This document shows positions 9,424 to 19,304 of a stretch of DNA of 64,000 nucleotides, in pieces; position 1 is the first letter of the stretch; the number at the start of each line of letters is the position of its first letter. The position numbers and the translations under genes are program-made. Source of the stretch: Plotosus lineatus (taxonomy: Eukaryota; Chordata; Actinopteri; Siluriformes; Plotosidae); contig CM045733.1 in NCBI GenBank assembly GCA_024760905.1, positions 65,408,501 to 65,472,500 on the forward strand, read 5' to 3'. The notes below the pieces were generated by a model that was not told the DNA's origin, ran no database searches, and saw nothing but the letters and a program-made list of their open reading frames with translations.

Positions 9424-10552
9424 ATGGATAAAAGCATGGACTCATATGAGCAAATTCTTGAACTTGGCAGAGGAGGCGTAGGTGTTGTCCTGCTGATGAG
9501 ACAAAAAGAAACAAAAAAGCTCTATGCCGTAAAGAAAATCGTAATTGATAACTCTCAAAAAATCAAGTCCAAAGAGAGCGTCCTGCAAGAAGCTGCAATT
9601 CTGAGGAATCTGAGACACCCCCATATTGTGACATGGAGCAACACTTTCTATGACTCGGCAAAAAAGCACATCTGCATTGCTATGGATTACTGTGATGGTG
9701 GGACTCTGGATGACCAGATTAAAGGCAGAAAGCCGGAAGAATATTTCTCAGAGCTTGTGGTTATGAAATGGTTTGTGCAGATTGTCATGGCGGTCAATTA
9801 TATTCACTCTGTTAGAATTCTGCACAGAGATATTAAGCCCTCCAATGTACTGCTAACAAAGAGAGGGATGGTTAAGTTAGGAGATTTTGGAATATCAAAG
9901 ATCATGAACCACACACTGGACATGGCCTCAACATGTGTCGGAACACCCAGCTACCTCAGCCCTGAGCTATGCCAGGATGTACCGTACAGCACCAAATCTG
10001 ACATATGGGCCCTTGGCTGCTTACTGTATGAGCTCTGTGCACTTAAACCTGCTTTTAATGCTCAGAATCTACTGAGTTTGTTTCATAAGATCATAAAGGG
10101 TGAATACAGCCAGGTGCCTGATAGCTACTCAGCTGACCTTCATACGCTTATCGAAAAGATGCTGTGCTTGTTTCCAGAGATCAGACCGAGTGCTAGCTGC
10201 ATTCTGGCCATGCCGTATGTGCAGGAACATCTGGAACTGTTTATTCAGCAGCAGGAGACAGAACTGACAAAGGTTATTGCTGATGCTGGACCTAGTGAGA
10301 GTGAAGATGTTACGTTAACCTGGAATGACACTGTTCGTATCGAAGTGCCCGATCAGCATTCAGCTGAGATTATGGAAGGAAATGGTCAAGCACTTTTCAA
10401 CGTACAGGATGATGCAGCACACGCTGACACCGAGTCTGAATATTCAGAAGACTTTGATGAAAATGATAGTATGTCCTCCAATGAAGATTATTTAAAGAAG
10501 AATTCATCTTCATTGAGTTCAGAGCATGAAGGAGGTGCAGAAGCGCTGCATG
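9424..10552 (+). CDS. NEK-family Ser/Thr protein kinase, coding exon 1 (kinase domain)
   Basis: Encodes residues 1-376 plus one base of codon 377. The kinase domain covers about residues 8-270: Gly-rich loop GRGGVGVV (15-22), ATP-site AVK (Lys37), alpha-C Glu56, HRDIKPSN (catalytic Asp136), DFG (154-156), GTPSYLSPE (173-181), [12 protein letters not shown] and the late RP (254-255). All catalytic residues are intact, so an active kinase is expected. LGDFGISK and [11 protein letters not shown] are typical of NIMA-related kinases. The tail 290-376 is acidic and Ser-rich, including [10 protein letters not shown] (339-348). The donor GTGAGT at 10553 is strong, and reading past it gives only three more codons. 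Oddly, the entire domain lies in one exon. Which NEK this is remains open; a fish-specific member or NEK3/4/5-like protein are candidates. Confidence 0.9.
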
Positions 10553-10649
10553 GTGAGTGGAGATGATTGGCAAATGAGACACCAACTGAGAAATTTACAT
10601 TACATTTATGCTTTTCAGACTAAATTAATTACGTATCTTTATGGCCCAT

Positions 10650-10998
10650 GGTAGGCAGGTGGCCTGGTGGTAAGGTGCTGGATCACTGATCCCAAGATTC
10701 GGGGTTCAAGCCCCGCTCGGTGGGTTGTCACTGTTCTTTCTCCCAGTGCAGCGAACTGGGTTATCAAAGGCCGGCCATGTCTCTCACTGTCTATGGTGTG
10801 ACGCATATAAAACAACCATTGCTGACTTTCGTCAAGAGTAGGTGCATGGCCGTCAGCGTGTTTCTGCCCTGTGAGGGCCTGGGGAGCCATCCAGGGTGTA
10901 CTGCGCCCTCGCCCCGGAGTCGGCTGAGATGGGCACCAGTCTTGCCATCACCCGAATTAGGATTGAATAATTTAGATTAGAAAATGAATGAATGAATG
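10650..10998 (+). mobile_element. SINE-A1 in intron 1
   Basis: Head 'GGTGGCCTGGTGGTAAGG', B box 'GGGGTTCAAGCCCC' near 10702, body and A1 end with three GAAT units. The 3' end has a small change (GGATTGAATAATTTAGATT). Confidence 0.88.
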
Positions 10999-11246
10999 GA
11001 CCACAGTGTGTGATCACATATCAGGATGACAGTATATCATAATGAGAAAGTGCAGAACAGTTACTAGAACATTACCGTGCATTAGTAAAAAAAATAAATA
11101 AATAAATAAAAAAAAGTTACAGCTTTGAGAAGTGCTGCATGGTTAAAAACAGGGCAGCTCACAAAACAAACTCTAATTTTAAACTTTTTGTAAGTTATGA
11201 TTTTGGTACTAAATGCCACGAGGAATCTTCTTATCCAGGGCTGAGT

Positions 11247-11390
11247 CTTTTGTTTTTCCTTTGTGCACAGCCAATTTTATTTATTTTCCCATAATACTCA
11301 AATATCCTAATTCTTAGATTTCTCCCTCTCGTTTTTTAAGTATTATGGGAAAATAAATAAAATTGGCTGTGCACAAAGGAAAAACAAAAG
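11247..11390. repeat. Perfect 52-bp inverted repeat (hairpin) in intron 1
   Basis: Arms 11247-11298 and 11339-11390 are exact reverse complements over 52 bases, with a 40-base spacer. An RNA across it would fold into a long perfect stem. There are no transposon termini, and no TA or 8-bp duplication is evident. The flanks also show weak inverted similarity (CTGAGT outside the left arm, TTCAGTG outside the right). Confidence 0.95.
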
Positions 11391-11583
11391 GTTCAGTGTC
11401 AGGAAAACATAAAAGACATTGACTAGCATGCATACCCCGACATTGCAAAGTGTTCGTGTTGGATATAATCAGTACATTATCTGTGCAGGAAGTGTTCCAC
11501 TTATACACAAAGTCACTTCCTATTTCAAAACAAATTGCTTTTAACCATATATCATGATATACAATGAAACCATCATATTTGGA

Positions 11584-11922
11584 TGGGGGCAGTGGCCTGG
11601 TGGTAAGGTGCTGGATCACTGATCCCAAGGTCGGGGGTTCAAGCCCCACTATTGATGGGTTGTTCCGTCAGTGCAGCTAATTGGGTTATCAAAGCTGGCC
11701 ATGTCTTTCACTGTCTGTGCTGAGAGTATATAAGGAACATGTAAAGAACCATCGATGTCTTTCGTCAAGAGTAGCTGGACAGCTGTTAGTGTGTTTCTGC
11801 CCTGTAATAGCCTGTCCAGCTGTCCAGCGTATAACTCTGCCTTAACCCAGGGTCGGCTGAGATGGGCCCCAGCCTCCCTGTGACCTTAATTAGGATCAAG
11901 TGGTTCAGAATGAATGATATTT
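11584..11922 (+). mobile_element. SINE-A1 in intron 1, second copy
   Basis: Head from GGGGGCAGTGGCCTGG, B box 'GGGGGTTCAAGCCCC', a small internal insertion (GAGTATATAAGGAACATG near 11724), and end 'TTAATTAGGATCAAGTGG'. Confidence 0.85.
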
Positions 11923-12062
11923 GAAAATTGTAGTCTTATTGTCTCCTAGGTATTTATACATTTAGTGTTTATCTTGAATCCAGGCTGTTATGTTCAATTT
12001 ATGTGAAATTTATTGATATATTTATTATGCACTGTATGGTCCATGTTCCAATTCCGCGGAAG

Positions 12063-12233
12063 ATGCCGATGTTACGGAGTACCCAGATGACTTTGAGGAT
12101 GAGGACGAACTGGTTGAAGTGGTGAGCTGTGCTCGAAATGCCATGCAGACTCTTTCAGGAAGTCATTCTGTTGAGTTGAAGGACAGCGGTGGTTCCTCGA
12201 TTACTATGAGAACTCTGAGAGAAAAGTACATAG
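12063..12233 (+). CDS. NEK kinase, coding exon 2
   Basis: 171 bases, phase 1 at both ends, joining in frame to exons 1 and 3. It encodes residues 377-433: the acidic DADVTEYPDDFEDEDELVEV, then VSCARNAMQTLSGSHSVELK, then RTLREKYIG. The EYPDDFEDED motif (382-391) echoes [10 protein letters not shown] of exon 1. The donor GTCAGA at 12234 is acceptable. Continuing the frame past it runs straight into a tetranucleotide microsatellite, which confirms the exon end. The acceptor is weak, so the exact left edge could shift, but frame continuity supports it. Confidence 0.8.
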
Positions 12234-12245
12234 GTCAGAGTCGTC

Positions 12246-12246
12246 A

Positions 12247-12338
<92 letters not shown>

Positions 12339-12424
12339 GCCTGTCTGTCTGCCTGCCTGTCTGTCTGTTGGTCTGTCTGTCTGTCTGTCTGTCTGTCGGT
12401 CTGTCTGTCAGTCTGTCTGTCTGT
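12246..12424. repeat. (TCTA)n/(TCTG)n compound microsatellite
   Basis: About 13 ATCT units followed by roughly 30 GTCT units with occasional GCCT or GGTC changes. It starts 12 bases after the exon 2 donor, so length changes could affect splicing; that is inference. Confidence 0.95.
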
Positions 12425-12507
12425 GTTCATGAATAAAAATCTAAATATCACATCTTTCCTGGATAGATGTAGTGGGATTGATAATTATGAATGTCATAAT
12501 TGTCACT

Positions 12508-12671
12508 GTCAGCATGTTGATGTAGTGATTAGCATGTCCATCTCATAGCAAAAAGGTCCTAGGTTCAAGTCTTGTATTCAGCAAGGGTGTTTCTTTGCCG
12601 AGTTCGTTCCCCCTGTGCCTGCCTGGGTTTCTTCTGGGTGATCCAGTTTCCTACAAAAGACATGCACATTA
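12508..12671 (+). mobile_element. SINE-C, 3'-truncated by hAT MITE
   Basis: Head 'CAGCATGTTGATGTAGTGAT' with B box GGTTCAAGTC near 12562, then body to 'ACATGCACATTAGG' at about 12673, where the hAT element begins. The other part, right of the Tc1 element, appears at 14850-15016. Confidence 0.75.
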
Positions 12672-12679
12672 GGCAAAAT

Positions 12680-13273
12680 CAGTGCTTCTCAAATAAGTGG
12701 GGCGGGTTTGAAGAAACCCTGGGGAACATGGTTTTCTGGAATCGTGTACGAGAATTAAGTGTAATTGCACTTCCGCTCCACTAGTTGGCAGTGGCGCTCT
12801 CATTGTCGCGCTCTGGTGTAGCGGTTTTTCGCACGAGCAAACGATATGAAGTGCAGTAAACAACCCCTCAAGAAACAACACGAAAAATTTTCGAACAGGA
12901 ACGAAGAGAAAGATGGAGAGAGACGGAGATATTAAGACATAAGTAAGTTAAATGAATTTAAATAAGGATGTATTTTTAATTGCAGGCACATTGGTGCACT
13001 TTAAATCTTTTCTGTTACAGATTAAAAAGCAACATTAATGAAGTTTTTCTTTGTTGTAAGTTGACCTATATTTCTTTCCTTTTTTGTTTTTAATGTTAAT
13101 AAAGATAAAATGTTACGCAGAGGTGTACTAATAATAATTTTATCGACAATACTTCTAATACTACACAGTATTTATAGTCACTCACGGTGCTGAAGGGGGA
13201 GGGGGAGGGGTGTGAATTGTTTTTTTTTGTTCTTCCTAGAGGGGGCGCTACAGAAAATAATTGAGAAGCACTG
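12680..13273 (+). mobile_element. hAT-type MITE with 8-bp target duplication
   Basis: The termini CAGTGCTTCTCAA (12680) and TTGAGAAGCACTG (ending 13273) are perfect inverted repeats. The 8-bp flanks GGCAAAAT (12672-12679) and GGCTAAAT (13274-13281) differ at one base. It carries no transposase. A fragment of the same family, sharing the end 'ACAGAAAATAATTGAGAAGC', lies at 28626-28754. Confidence 0.88.
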
Positions 13274-13288
13274 GGCTAAATGGATGTA

Positions 13289-14832
13289 CGTCCTTCTAAA
13301 AAAATTAGCATATTGTGATAAAGTTCATTATTTTCTGTAATGTACTGATAAAAATTAAACTTTCATATATTTTAGATTCATTGCACCCCAACTGAAATAT
13401 TTCAGGTCTTTTATTGTTTAAATACTGATGATTTTGGCATACAGCTCATGAAAACCCAAAATTCCTATCTCAAAAAAATTAGCATATCATGTTCAGGTAG
13501 TCTAAACGAGCTATTAACCTAATCATCTGAATCAACCAATTAACTCTAAACACCTGCAAAAGATTCCTGAGGCTTTTAAAAACTCCCAGCCTGGTTCATT
13601 ACTCAAAACCGCAATCAAGGGTAAGACTGCTGACCTGACTGCCGTCCAGAAGGCCATCATTGACATCCTTAAGCAAGAGGGTAAGACACAGAAAGAAATC
13701 TCTGAGCGAATAGGCTGTTCCCAGAGTGCCGTATCAAGCCACCTCAGTGGGACGTCTGTGGGAAGGAAAAAGTGTGGCAGAAAACGCTGCACAACCAGAA
13801 GAGGTGACCGGACCCTGAGGAAGATTGTGGAGAAGGGCCGATTCCAGACTGTGAGGGACCTGTGGAAGCAGTGGACTGGGCTACAGGTGCCGTATTCCCC
13901 AGGTCAAGCCACTTCTGAACCAGAAACAGCGGCAGAAGCGCCTGACCTGGGCTACAGAGAAGCAGCACTGGACTGTTGCTCAGTGGTCCAAAGTACTTTT
14001 TTCGGATGAAAGCAAATTTTGCATGTCATTCGGAAATCAAGGTGCCAGAGTCTGGAGGAAGACTGGGGAGAAGGAAATGCCAAAATGCCTGAAGTCCAGT
14101 GTCAAGTACCCACAGTCAGTGATGGTCTGGGGTGCTATGTCAGCTGCTGGTGTTGGTCCACTGTGTTTTATCAAGGGCAGGGTCAATGCAGCTAGCTATC
14201 AGGAGATTTTGGAGCACTTCATGCTTCCATCTGCTGAAAAGCTTTATGGAGATGAAGATTTAATTTTTCAGCACGACCTGGCACCTGCTCACAGTGCCAA
14301 AACCACTGCTAAATGGTTTACTGACCATGGTATTACTGTTCTCAATTGGCCTGCCAACTCTCCTGACCTGAAGCCCATAGAGAATCTGTGGGATATTGTG
14401 AAGAGAAAGTTGAGAGACACCAGACCCAACACTGTGGATGAGCTTAAGGCCGCTATCGAAGCATCCTGGGCCTCCGTAACACCTCAGCAGTGCCACAGGC
14501 TGATTGCCTCCATGCCACACCGCATTGAAGCAGTCATTTCTGCAAAAGGATTCCCAACCAAGTATTGAGTGCAGAACTGAACATAATTATTTGAAGGTTG
14601 ACTTTTTTTTTTTTTTTAATTGGTCGGATGAAATATGCAAATTTTTTGAGATAGGAATTTTGGGTTTTCATGAGCTGTATGCTAAAATCATCAGTATTAA
14701 AACAATAAAAGACCTGAAATATTTCAGTTGGTGTGCAATGAATCTAAAATATATGAAAGTTTAATTTTATTCAGTACATTACAGAAAATAATGAACTTTA
14801 TCACAATATGCTAATTTTTTGCGAAGGACTAG
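13289..14832 (+). mobile_element. Tc1/mariner element, defective
   Basis: Terminal inverted repeats of about 210 bp (from 'GTCCTTCTAAAAAAATTAGC' at left and its counterpart ending near 14830) each contain an inner repeat of 'AAAAAATTAGCATAT'. TA dinucleotides flank both sides (13287-13288 and 14833-14834). The 1.54-kb length fits Tc1 elements. It encodes a broken transposase. It is inserted in NEK intron 2, eight bases after the hAT MITE duplication. Confidence 0.93.
13617..14568 (+). pseudogene. Tc1-like transposase pseudogene (DD34E)
   Basis: The N-terminal helix-turn-helix part reads GKTADLTAVQKAIIDILKQE, with AAG where the start ATG is expected (13617). After RFQTVRDLWKQWT a deletion removes part of the second DNA-binding helix region and shifts the frame. 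The catalytic part is open: FSDESKF (first Asp at 14005), FQHDLAPAHSA (second Asp) and SPDLKPIENLWDIVK (Glu), ending PTKY at 14566-14568. Lost start plus frameshift mean no functional enzyme. Confidence 0.93.
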
Positions 14833-14849
14833 TACTGTACTGTACTAGA

Positions 14850-15016
14850 TGACCTGGTGAACATGAGTGTGAACGGTTGTGTGTATGGGTATACTGGCCC
14901 CACAGTGATCTGGAAAGCCATTCAGGGTGTACCCCTGCCTTGACACGAGTTGGTGAGGATGGGCTCCAAGCTTCCTGAGAACCGAAACGATAAAGTGATT
15001 TGAAAAATAAAATGAA
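14850..15016 (+). mobile_element. SINE-C 3' part
   Basis: Contains GAGTGTGAACGGTTGTGTG, 'CATTCAGGGTGTACCCCTGC' and a decayed A1-type end. It is probably the other half of the SINE-C at 12508, split by the hAT and Tc1 insertions. Confidence 0.65.
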
Positions 15017-15353
15017 AAACAGATGATAATATTTCAGGAATTTGCATCGTCAGCCCTCGGTCCAGGAGTCATACACAGCCTTTATAAAATGTGTTCTGGA
15101 ACCTGAGCTTTTGGTTTGGTCTTTTCCATTGATTTTGGCGAATAATTTGAGTTCTTGTGTTTCTGCACTGTCAGTTTTGTCCATTAGGTAGGTGGCTTCC
15201 AAATTGAAACTCCTATTCCCCAGTGATGGACTGAGCCCTTTCCTGCTGCACCACTTAAAAAAAAAGTCCAAGTCAATGAAAATCTGAATAGTTGCATGTG
15301 ATGATGATTGGTTTCCATTGTGAAATAAGACCTTCTTTCTTTTTATTTTGCAG

Positions 15354-15511
15354 AGAATGTTGGTCCTTCAGTTTATGAGGAGATCAGTGAACATTTTGTG
15401 AATGGCTTGAAACCAGAGGACCTACAGCCACAGTTCCAGCACAGGGTAGGATCCGATCATCTGGAGACCTGTTACCTCATTTTTAACATCGACCAAGACA
15501 CCACGTGTTAA
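15354..15511 (+). CDS. NEK kinase, coding exon 3 with stop
   Basis: The acceptor TTTTATTTTGCAG is strong. The frame (phase 1) gives ENVGPSVYEEISEHFVNGLK, then PEDLQPQFQHRVGSDHLETC, then YLIFNIDQDTTC and TAA at 15509-15511. The pattern of hydrophobic positions resembles the short helical C-terminal segment found in some NEK proteins (a 'LG.E.FEE.Y' type region). A GT inside the exon (CAGG-GTAGGA at 15445) could be an alternative donor, but the frame beyond it still looks protein-like, so read-through to the TAA is preferred. The total protein is 485 residues. Confidence 0.78.
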
Positions 15512-16867
15512 GCATATAACATCCTAAAGACCTTAAAACTGTAAAATATTACAGTATAATTCCTAAGTCAGAGCAACACTTAATATAATTATAATTACTA
15601 ACCTTGCTTAAAATATCTGTGAGGAATAATGGGAAATATATATATAACTATAATAATCTATGATTCACACACAAATATATAATTTGTTTTATGCTTAGAT
15701 ATTTTTTTTTAAAAACATGTCTATAAGCAGGCAGGTATGTTTATTAGTCTCATATTTAAATTATATATACTGTATTACCAGCAGATGGCAGGCTATAGAC
15801 AGAAAATGAATAGGAAAGAAAAATGTCTTGAGTGTGCTGTCTTTTAGATCTACGTACTGTATAGTGTTTTCCTATATTTATTACATACCTTGGCAAATTT
15901 TTGATGATGATGAAAGTGGCTTGAGAAACTGAGTTGAATACTGCTTGATACTGATATCGAGGCAGATTTAATCACACAAACAGAATATTTCAGGCATAAT
16001 GTCATTACCAAATTCTGAATTAAAAACTGTTTAGTTGTTAATTTGTCATACAGTGCAATAGAAGTCACCTTGTGATTGAGACTCAATCTATCTGAGTACG
16101 ACTGCACAAATGTTGTATCGCATAAAAATGGACCAGATGTTCAGGTATACTTGATTTGAACTCAAATAAAAAGCAAGACACACTTTTCTCGCACCTTCCA
16201 AATATGTGTCAGGATGCTTAACTGTGCCTGCATAAGAGTGTTGCACATGCGTGTGTGTGTGTGTTCGTGTGTGTTCATGGACAAGTATCATGACATTGCT
16301 GCAAACTAAATTATGCCAAGAATCCATTACACTTGATGTCTGCATCACATAAACCTTTATTATGCAAATGTAACCCCTTAAAAGGTATTTGAGAGTGTAC
16401 TGCATGTAGACATCCAGCATACAGCTCTACTATGACAACCCTGCTCCTGTTCAATTGTCCAAATTTTCCTTGTCGGCTGCATGAGAAAAAAACAAGGCTA
16501 CTGTGTGGCCAGCATTCGCTCCCTTGCCCCCCCGTTCTTTCCATCATATTTACTCCGTCTGTGCTTATACATTGCCATTGATTGTTAAGTTATTTCTGAT
16601 TCTTTTCTGTAAACCATTTTGGTCGTCTGAGGTTTTTTTTTTTTTTTAAATCCACAAATACGACCCTGACAGCCCTGTCATTAACCTTTCGTAATAACCT
16701 GCTTCTCCACCTTCATTGGTTGATATTCACTGATTGAGCGTGGAGCAGCGTCAATCTTATTCTAATGCTCTTTTTTTTAAAGGAATTGTGGTAATTCTCT
16801 AGGGTGGCAGCAGGGAGTAAACATGGGGTACACCATGTACGGTTTACCAGACCTTTGACGGCAACAC
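15512..16867 (+). other. NEK 3' UTR and intergenic DNA
   Basis: AT-rich. The first canonical AATAAA after the stop is at 16165-16170, a possible polyadenylation signal though 650 bases away. A GT microsatellite is at 16249-16263 and a poly-T at 16633-16647. Nothing else is recognised. Confidence 0.4.
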
Positions 16868-17085
16868 ACACACACACACACACCTTGGGGCAATTTGGAA
16901 CAGGCAATTGGCCTAATGTGCATGTCTTTGGACTGTAGGAGAAGACCATTGTACCCACACAAGTACAGTATACGAGATAACATGCAACCTCCAGACAGAA
17001 ATGCTCAAGCCAAGCCTGGGACTCGAACCCAAGACCTTCATGCTGTGAGGTAGAAGTGATAGCTATTGCTCCACCATGCAGCCCT
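16868..17085 (-). mobile_element. SINE-C, 3'-truncated, reverse orientation
   Basis: Read on minus: head near 17080, B box 'GGGTTCGAGTCCC' near 17024, body, then a TG/CA microsatellite at 16865-16883 where the GTGTGAATG segment normally occurs. Confidence 0.78.
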
Positions 17086-17949
17086 ACTTGCTTATATTGT
17101 AATCTATATTGTAAAAAATCCTCAATGGGAGCTGAGCACGTTTGCTTATAATTGCACATCAAGAAATGCAAGCAAATCGATGGAGGATGAGCTGATCTGT
17201 CACACAGCAATTTGGATTTGTCAAAAAGAGATTTTAAGTACTGTATTCCATTTATACCACACATCACTACTCTGACTTATTTTTTTTTTGTACATAACAC
17301 AGCGAAGCATGTACATGCAGATTTTTTTCCCCCCACTTCAGCTGCAGGTCTGCTCCACATTCTGCTTACATCCCGTCATCCAAACAGCTTGACCTAAATC
17401 GAAAGAAAAAGGGAGAAAACTGTCATGCAGGAATATACAATACCATAGTCTGCCTTTTATTCGAAGAGGCTCACACTGTGACTCTTGGGTAAGGTTATGA
17501 TTTTGATACTAATAAGTGATAATATCATCTCCTAGGGATTTGTAGTCGGAAAATAAAGCGGTGTGGGTATTATAATTGGCAGAATAATGGTCTAATTTAA
17601 TCTAACATGGGGCATTGATGAAACGGTGAGCTGTACCCGCTTTATATAGGAGCAAGTGCTTCCACCCATGACACAGAAGAGCAATTTATCAAATTAGCAG
17701 AAATGTGAGAGTCATCACCCATTGTGCTCTCTTTATATAACACACTGGTAACAGTAATGGGTTCTTTGTAATGTTCTCTCAGCCAGGTGCATATGTCGAC
17801 CGAGTACTGCGCTGTATTCATGGCGGTGGATTACTGACTTATTGATCAACTTCATTTTTAAATAAGCCATCAGATTCATGAGAGAACAGCAATAACTATG
17901 CATTTCCATCAGGCCTGATTAAAAATGTTTGACTTGAAACTCAATGCAG
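17086..17949. other. No recognised feature
   Basis: Unique-looking intergenic DNA with no exon or repeat that I can assign. Confidence 0.45.
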
Positions 17950-18052
17950 CACAGACAGAACATGCAAACTCTACCGAGAATTTCGGGACTTGAACCCAGG
18001 TCCTTGTTGCTGTGAAGCAGATGTTCTAAATACTATGCCATCGTGCGGTCTC
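17950..18052 (-). mobile_element. SINE-C head fragment, reverse orientation
   Basis: Only the tRNA-like head is present, with B-box 'CTGGGTTCAAGTCCC' near 17995 and 'AGAGTTTGCATGTTCTG' near 17968 on the minus strand. Confidence 0.7.
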
Positions 18053-18771
18053 ATGTGAAATCTCATCAGGTCTGGTTGTAATGAAAAGTTTTCATGCAAT
18101 CCCAGAAAAACAACGCATTTCTTCAGATTACAGTCTCTTGAGATGAGTACGGTTGAAATAGCAGCTGGGAATTTGTACCCGTGTGGTGTATAGAGCGTTT
18201 AAAACCCATCACAGAACATAAACTATGCTTTATTCATCTCCACCTGAGCACAGCGGGGAGGACACAATGGTTGCACAAACGCCCGGCCGGTGTGAGACTG
18301 TAGGCATCTCGGCGTGATCCTTCATGGCCTGTGACACCTGCATGTTGATCAATATTTCATCCATGGTGTCTGAAGTTAATGACTATGAAAGCCCGTTACT
18401 TGTGGCTTTGAAAGCAATGTGTTAAATGTGATGCGCCATTGACTGATTGCTGCTTGAGTGCCCAAAACCTCTGTGATAAATGTTTCCCTTTTCAGGTCTC
18501 ATCTTTTTTACACTCCTTTAGATCTTCTCAGAAGAGATGAGTGCTGAAATACTGTGGCTTTCACCAAGATAAAAGAGAACTCTGCACTCAGAACCGGCCA
18601 CCGCAACTTGTGGGTCATTTCTCTCTGATAGTATTTTTAGATACAGATTTTTCTTTCCTTTGTGAATTTGACTTTGGACTGGATTCATTTATAAAGACAT
18701 AATTAAAGAATTTGAATCCGTTCATACATAGCGTCCACACTAAAGGCTGTTTTTAGTCCCTTCCCAAATTA
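18053..18771. other. No recognised feature
   Basis: Higher-complexity intergenic sequence (e.g. 18330-18480). It could hold a conserved noncoding element, but alignment would be needed to say. Confidence 0.35.
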
Positions 18772-19035
18772 CCGGACCGCTTCATCCTAATTAGAGTCGC
18801 GGTCAGGCTGGCACCCATCTTAGCTGACTCTGGGCGAGGGCAAAGTACACCCTAGACAGCTCACAGCAACTCAGTGGCTCAGCAGTGGTTCTTTTACATG
18901 TGTTTCATCACAGACGGTGAGATACTTGGCTGGACTTTGAGAACCCAGTTAGCTGACCTGGGTTTGGGTGGGGTGGGGCAGCAGTGACAACCCGGTTATA
19001 GTGAGGCTTGAACCATGACCTTCGGCTTAGTAAGA
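18772..19035 (-). mobile_element. SINE-A1, internally deleted
   Basis: A1 end 'CTAATTAGAGTCGCGGTCAG' at left; a deletion between the lower body (CTAGACAGCTCACAGC) and the GTGGTTCTTTTACATG segment; a decayed head near 19005-19030. Confidence 0.8.
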
Positions 19036-19304
19036 CAATTCTATTGCTCTCTGAATGAAGTCCAGCCATTTTCATTTGAGATTAAAGTGACGACAGATCA
19101 GAATTTCAGCTTTATTTTCTTCATGTTTACATTGTGTTGAATAAGGCAGCATGGTGTAAAGCAGCAAGAATCTCCTGACTTCTTTGAGAGCGTTCCTTGG
19201 TGGGTTTTATGAGGTTTGTGTGGGTATCTATCTGGCAGGGGTTGCGGAACTGAGGGGCTGAACCCCCTCCCACTTTTTCTCAACCCAAAGAAATTTTGTA
19301 AGTA

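Larger units (their letters stand above)
10553..12062 (+). other. NEK kinase intron 1
   Basis: A 1510-bp intron, donor GTGAGT, acceptor CGGAAG ending at 12062 with a weak pyrimidine tract. It holds two SINE-A1 copies in the gene's own orientation and a long hairpin at 11247-11390. A (AAAT)n-like run is at 11085-11115. Confidence 0.7.
12234..15353 (+). other. NEK kinase intron 2
   Basis: A 3120-bp intron from GTCAGA to TTTTATTTTGCAG. It is filled with a microsatellite, SINE-C fragments, a hAT MITE and a Tc1-like element. The region 15017-15353 is otherwise unique. Confidence 0.75.

Noticed and set aside
12119..12436. 105-codon frame starting inside kinase exon 2
   Set aside because: It is in the frame of exon 2 but continues through the donor into the TCTA/TCTG repeat; the real exon stops at 12233.
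15441..15450. Alternative donor in kinase exon 3
   Set aside because: The GT at 15446 is possible, but downstream sequence stays open and fits the hydrophobic pattern of the tail to a near stop, so read-through is simpler.
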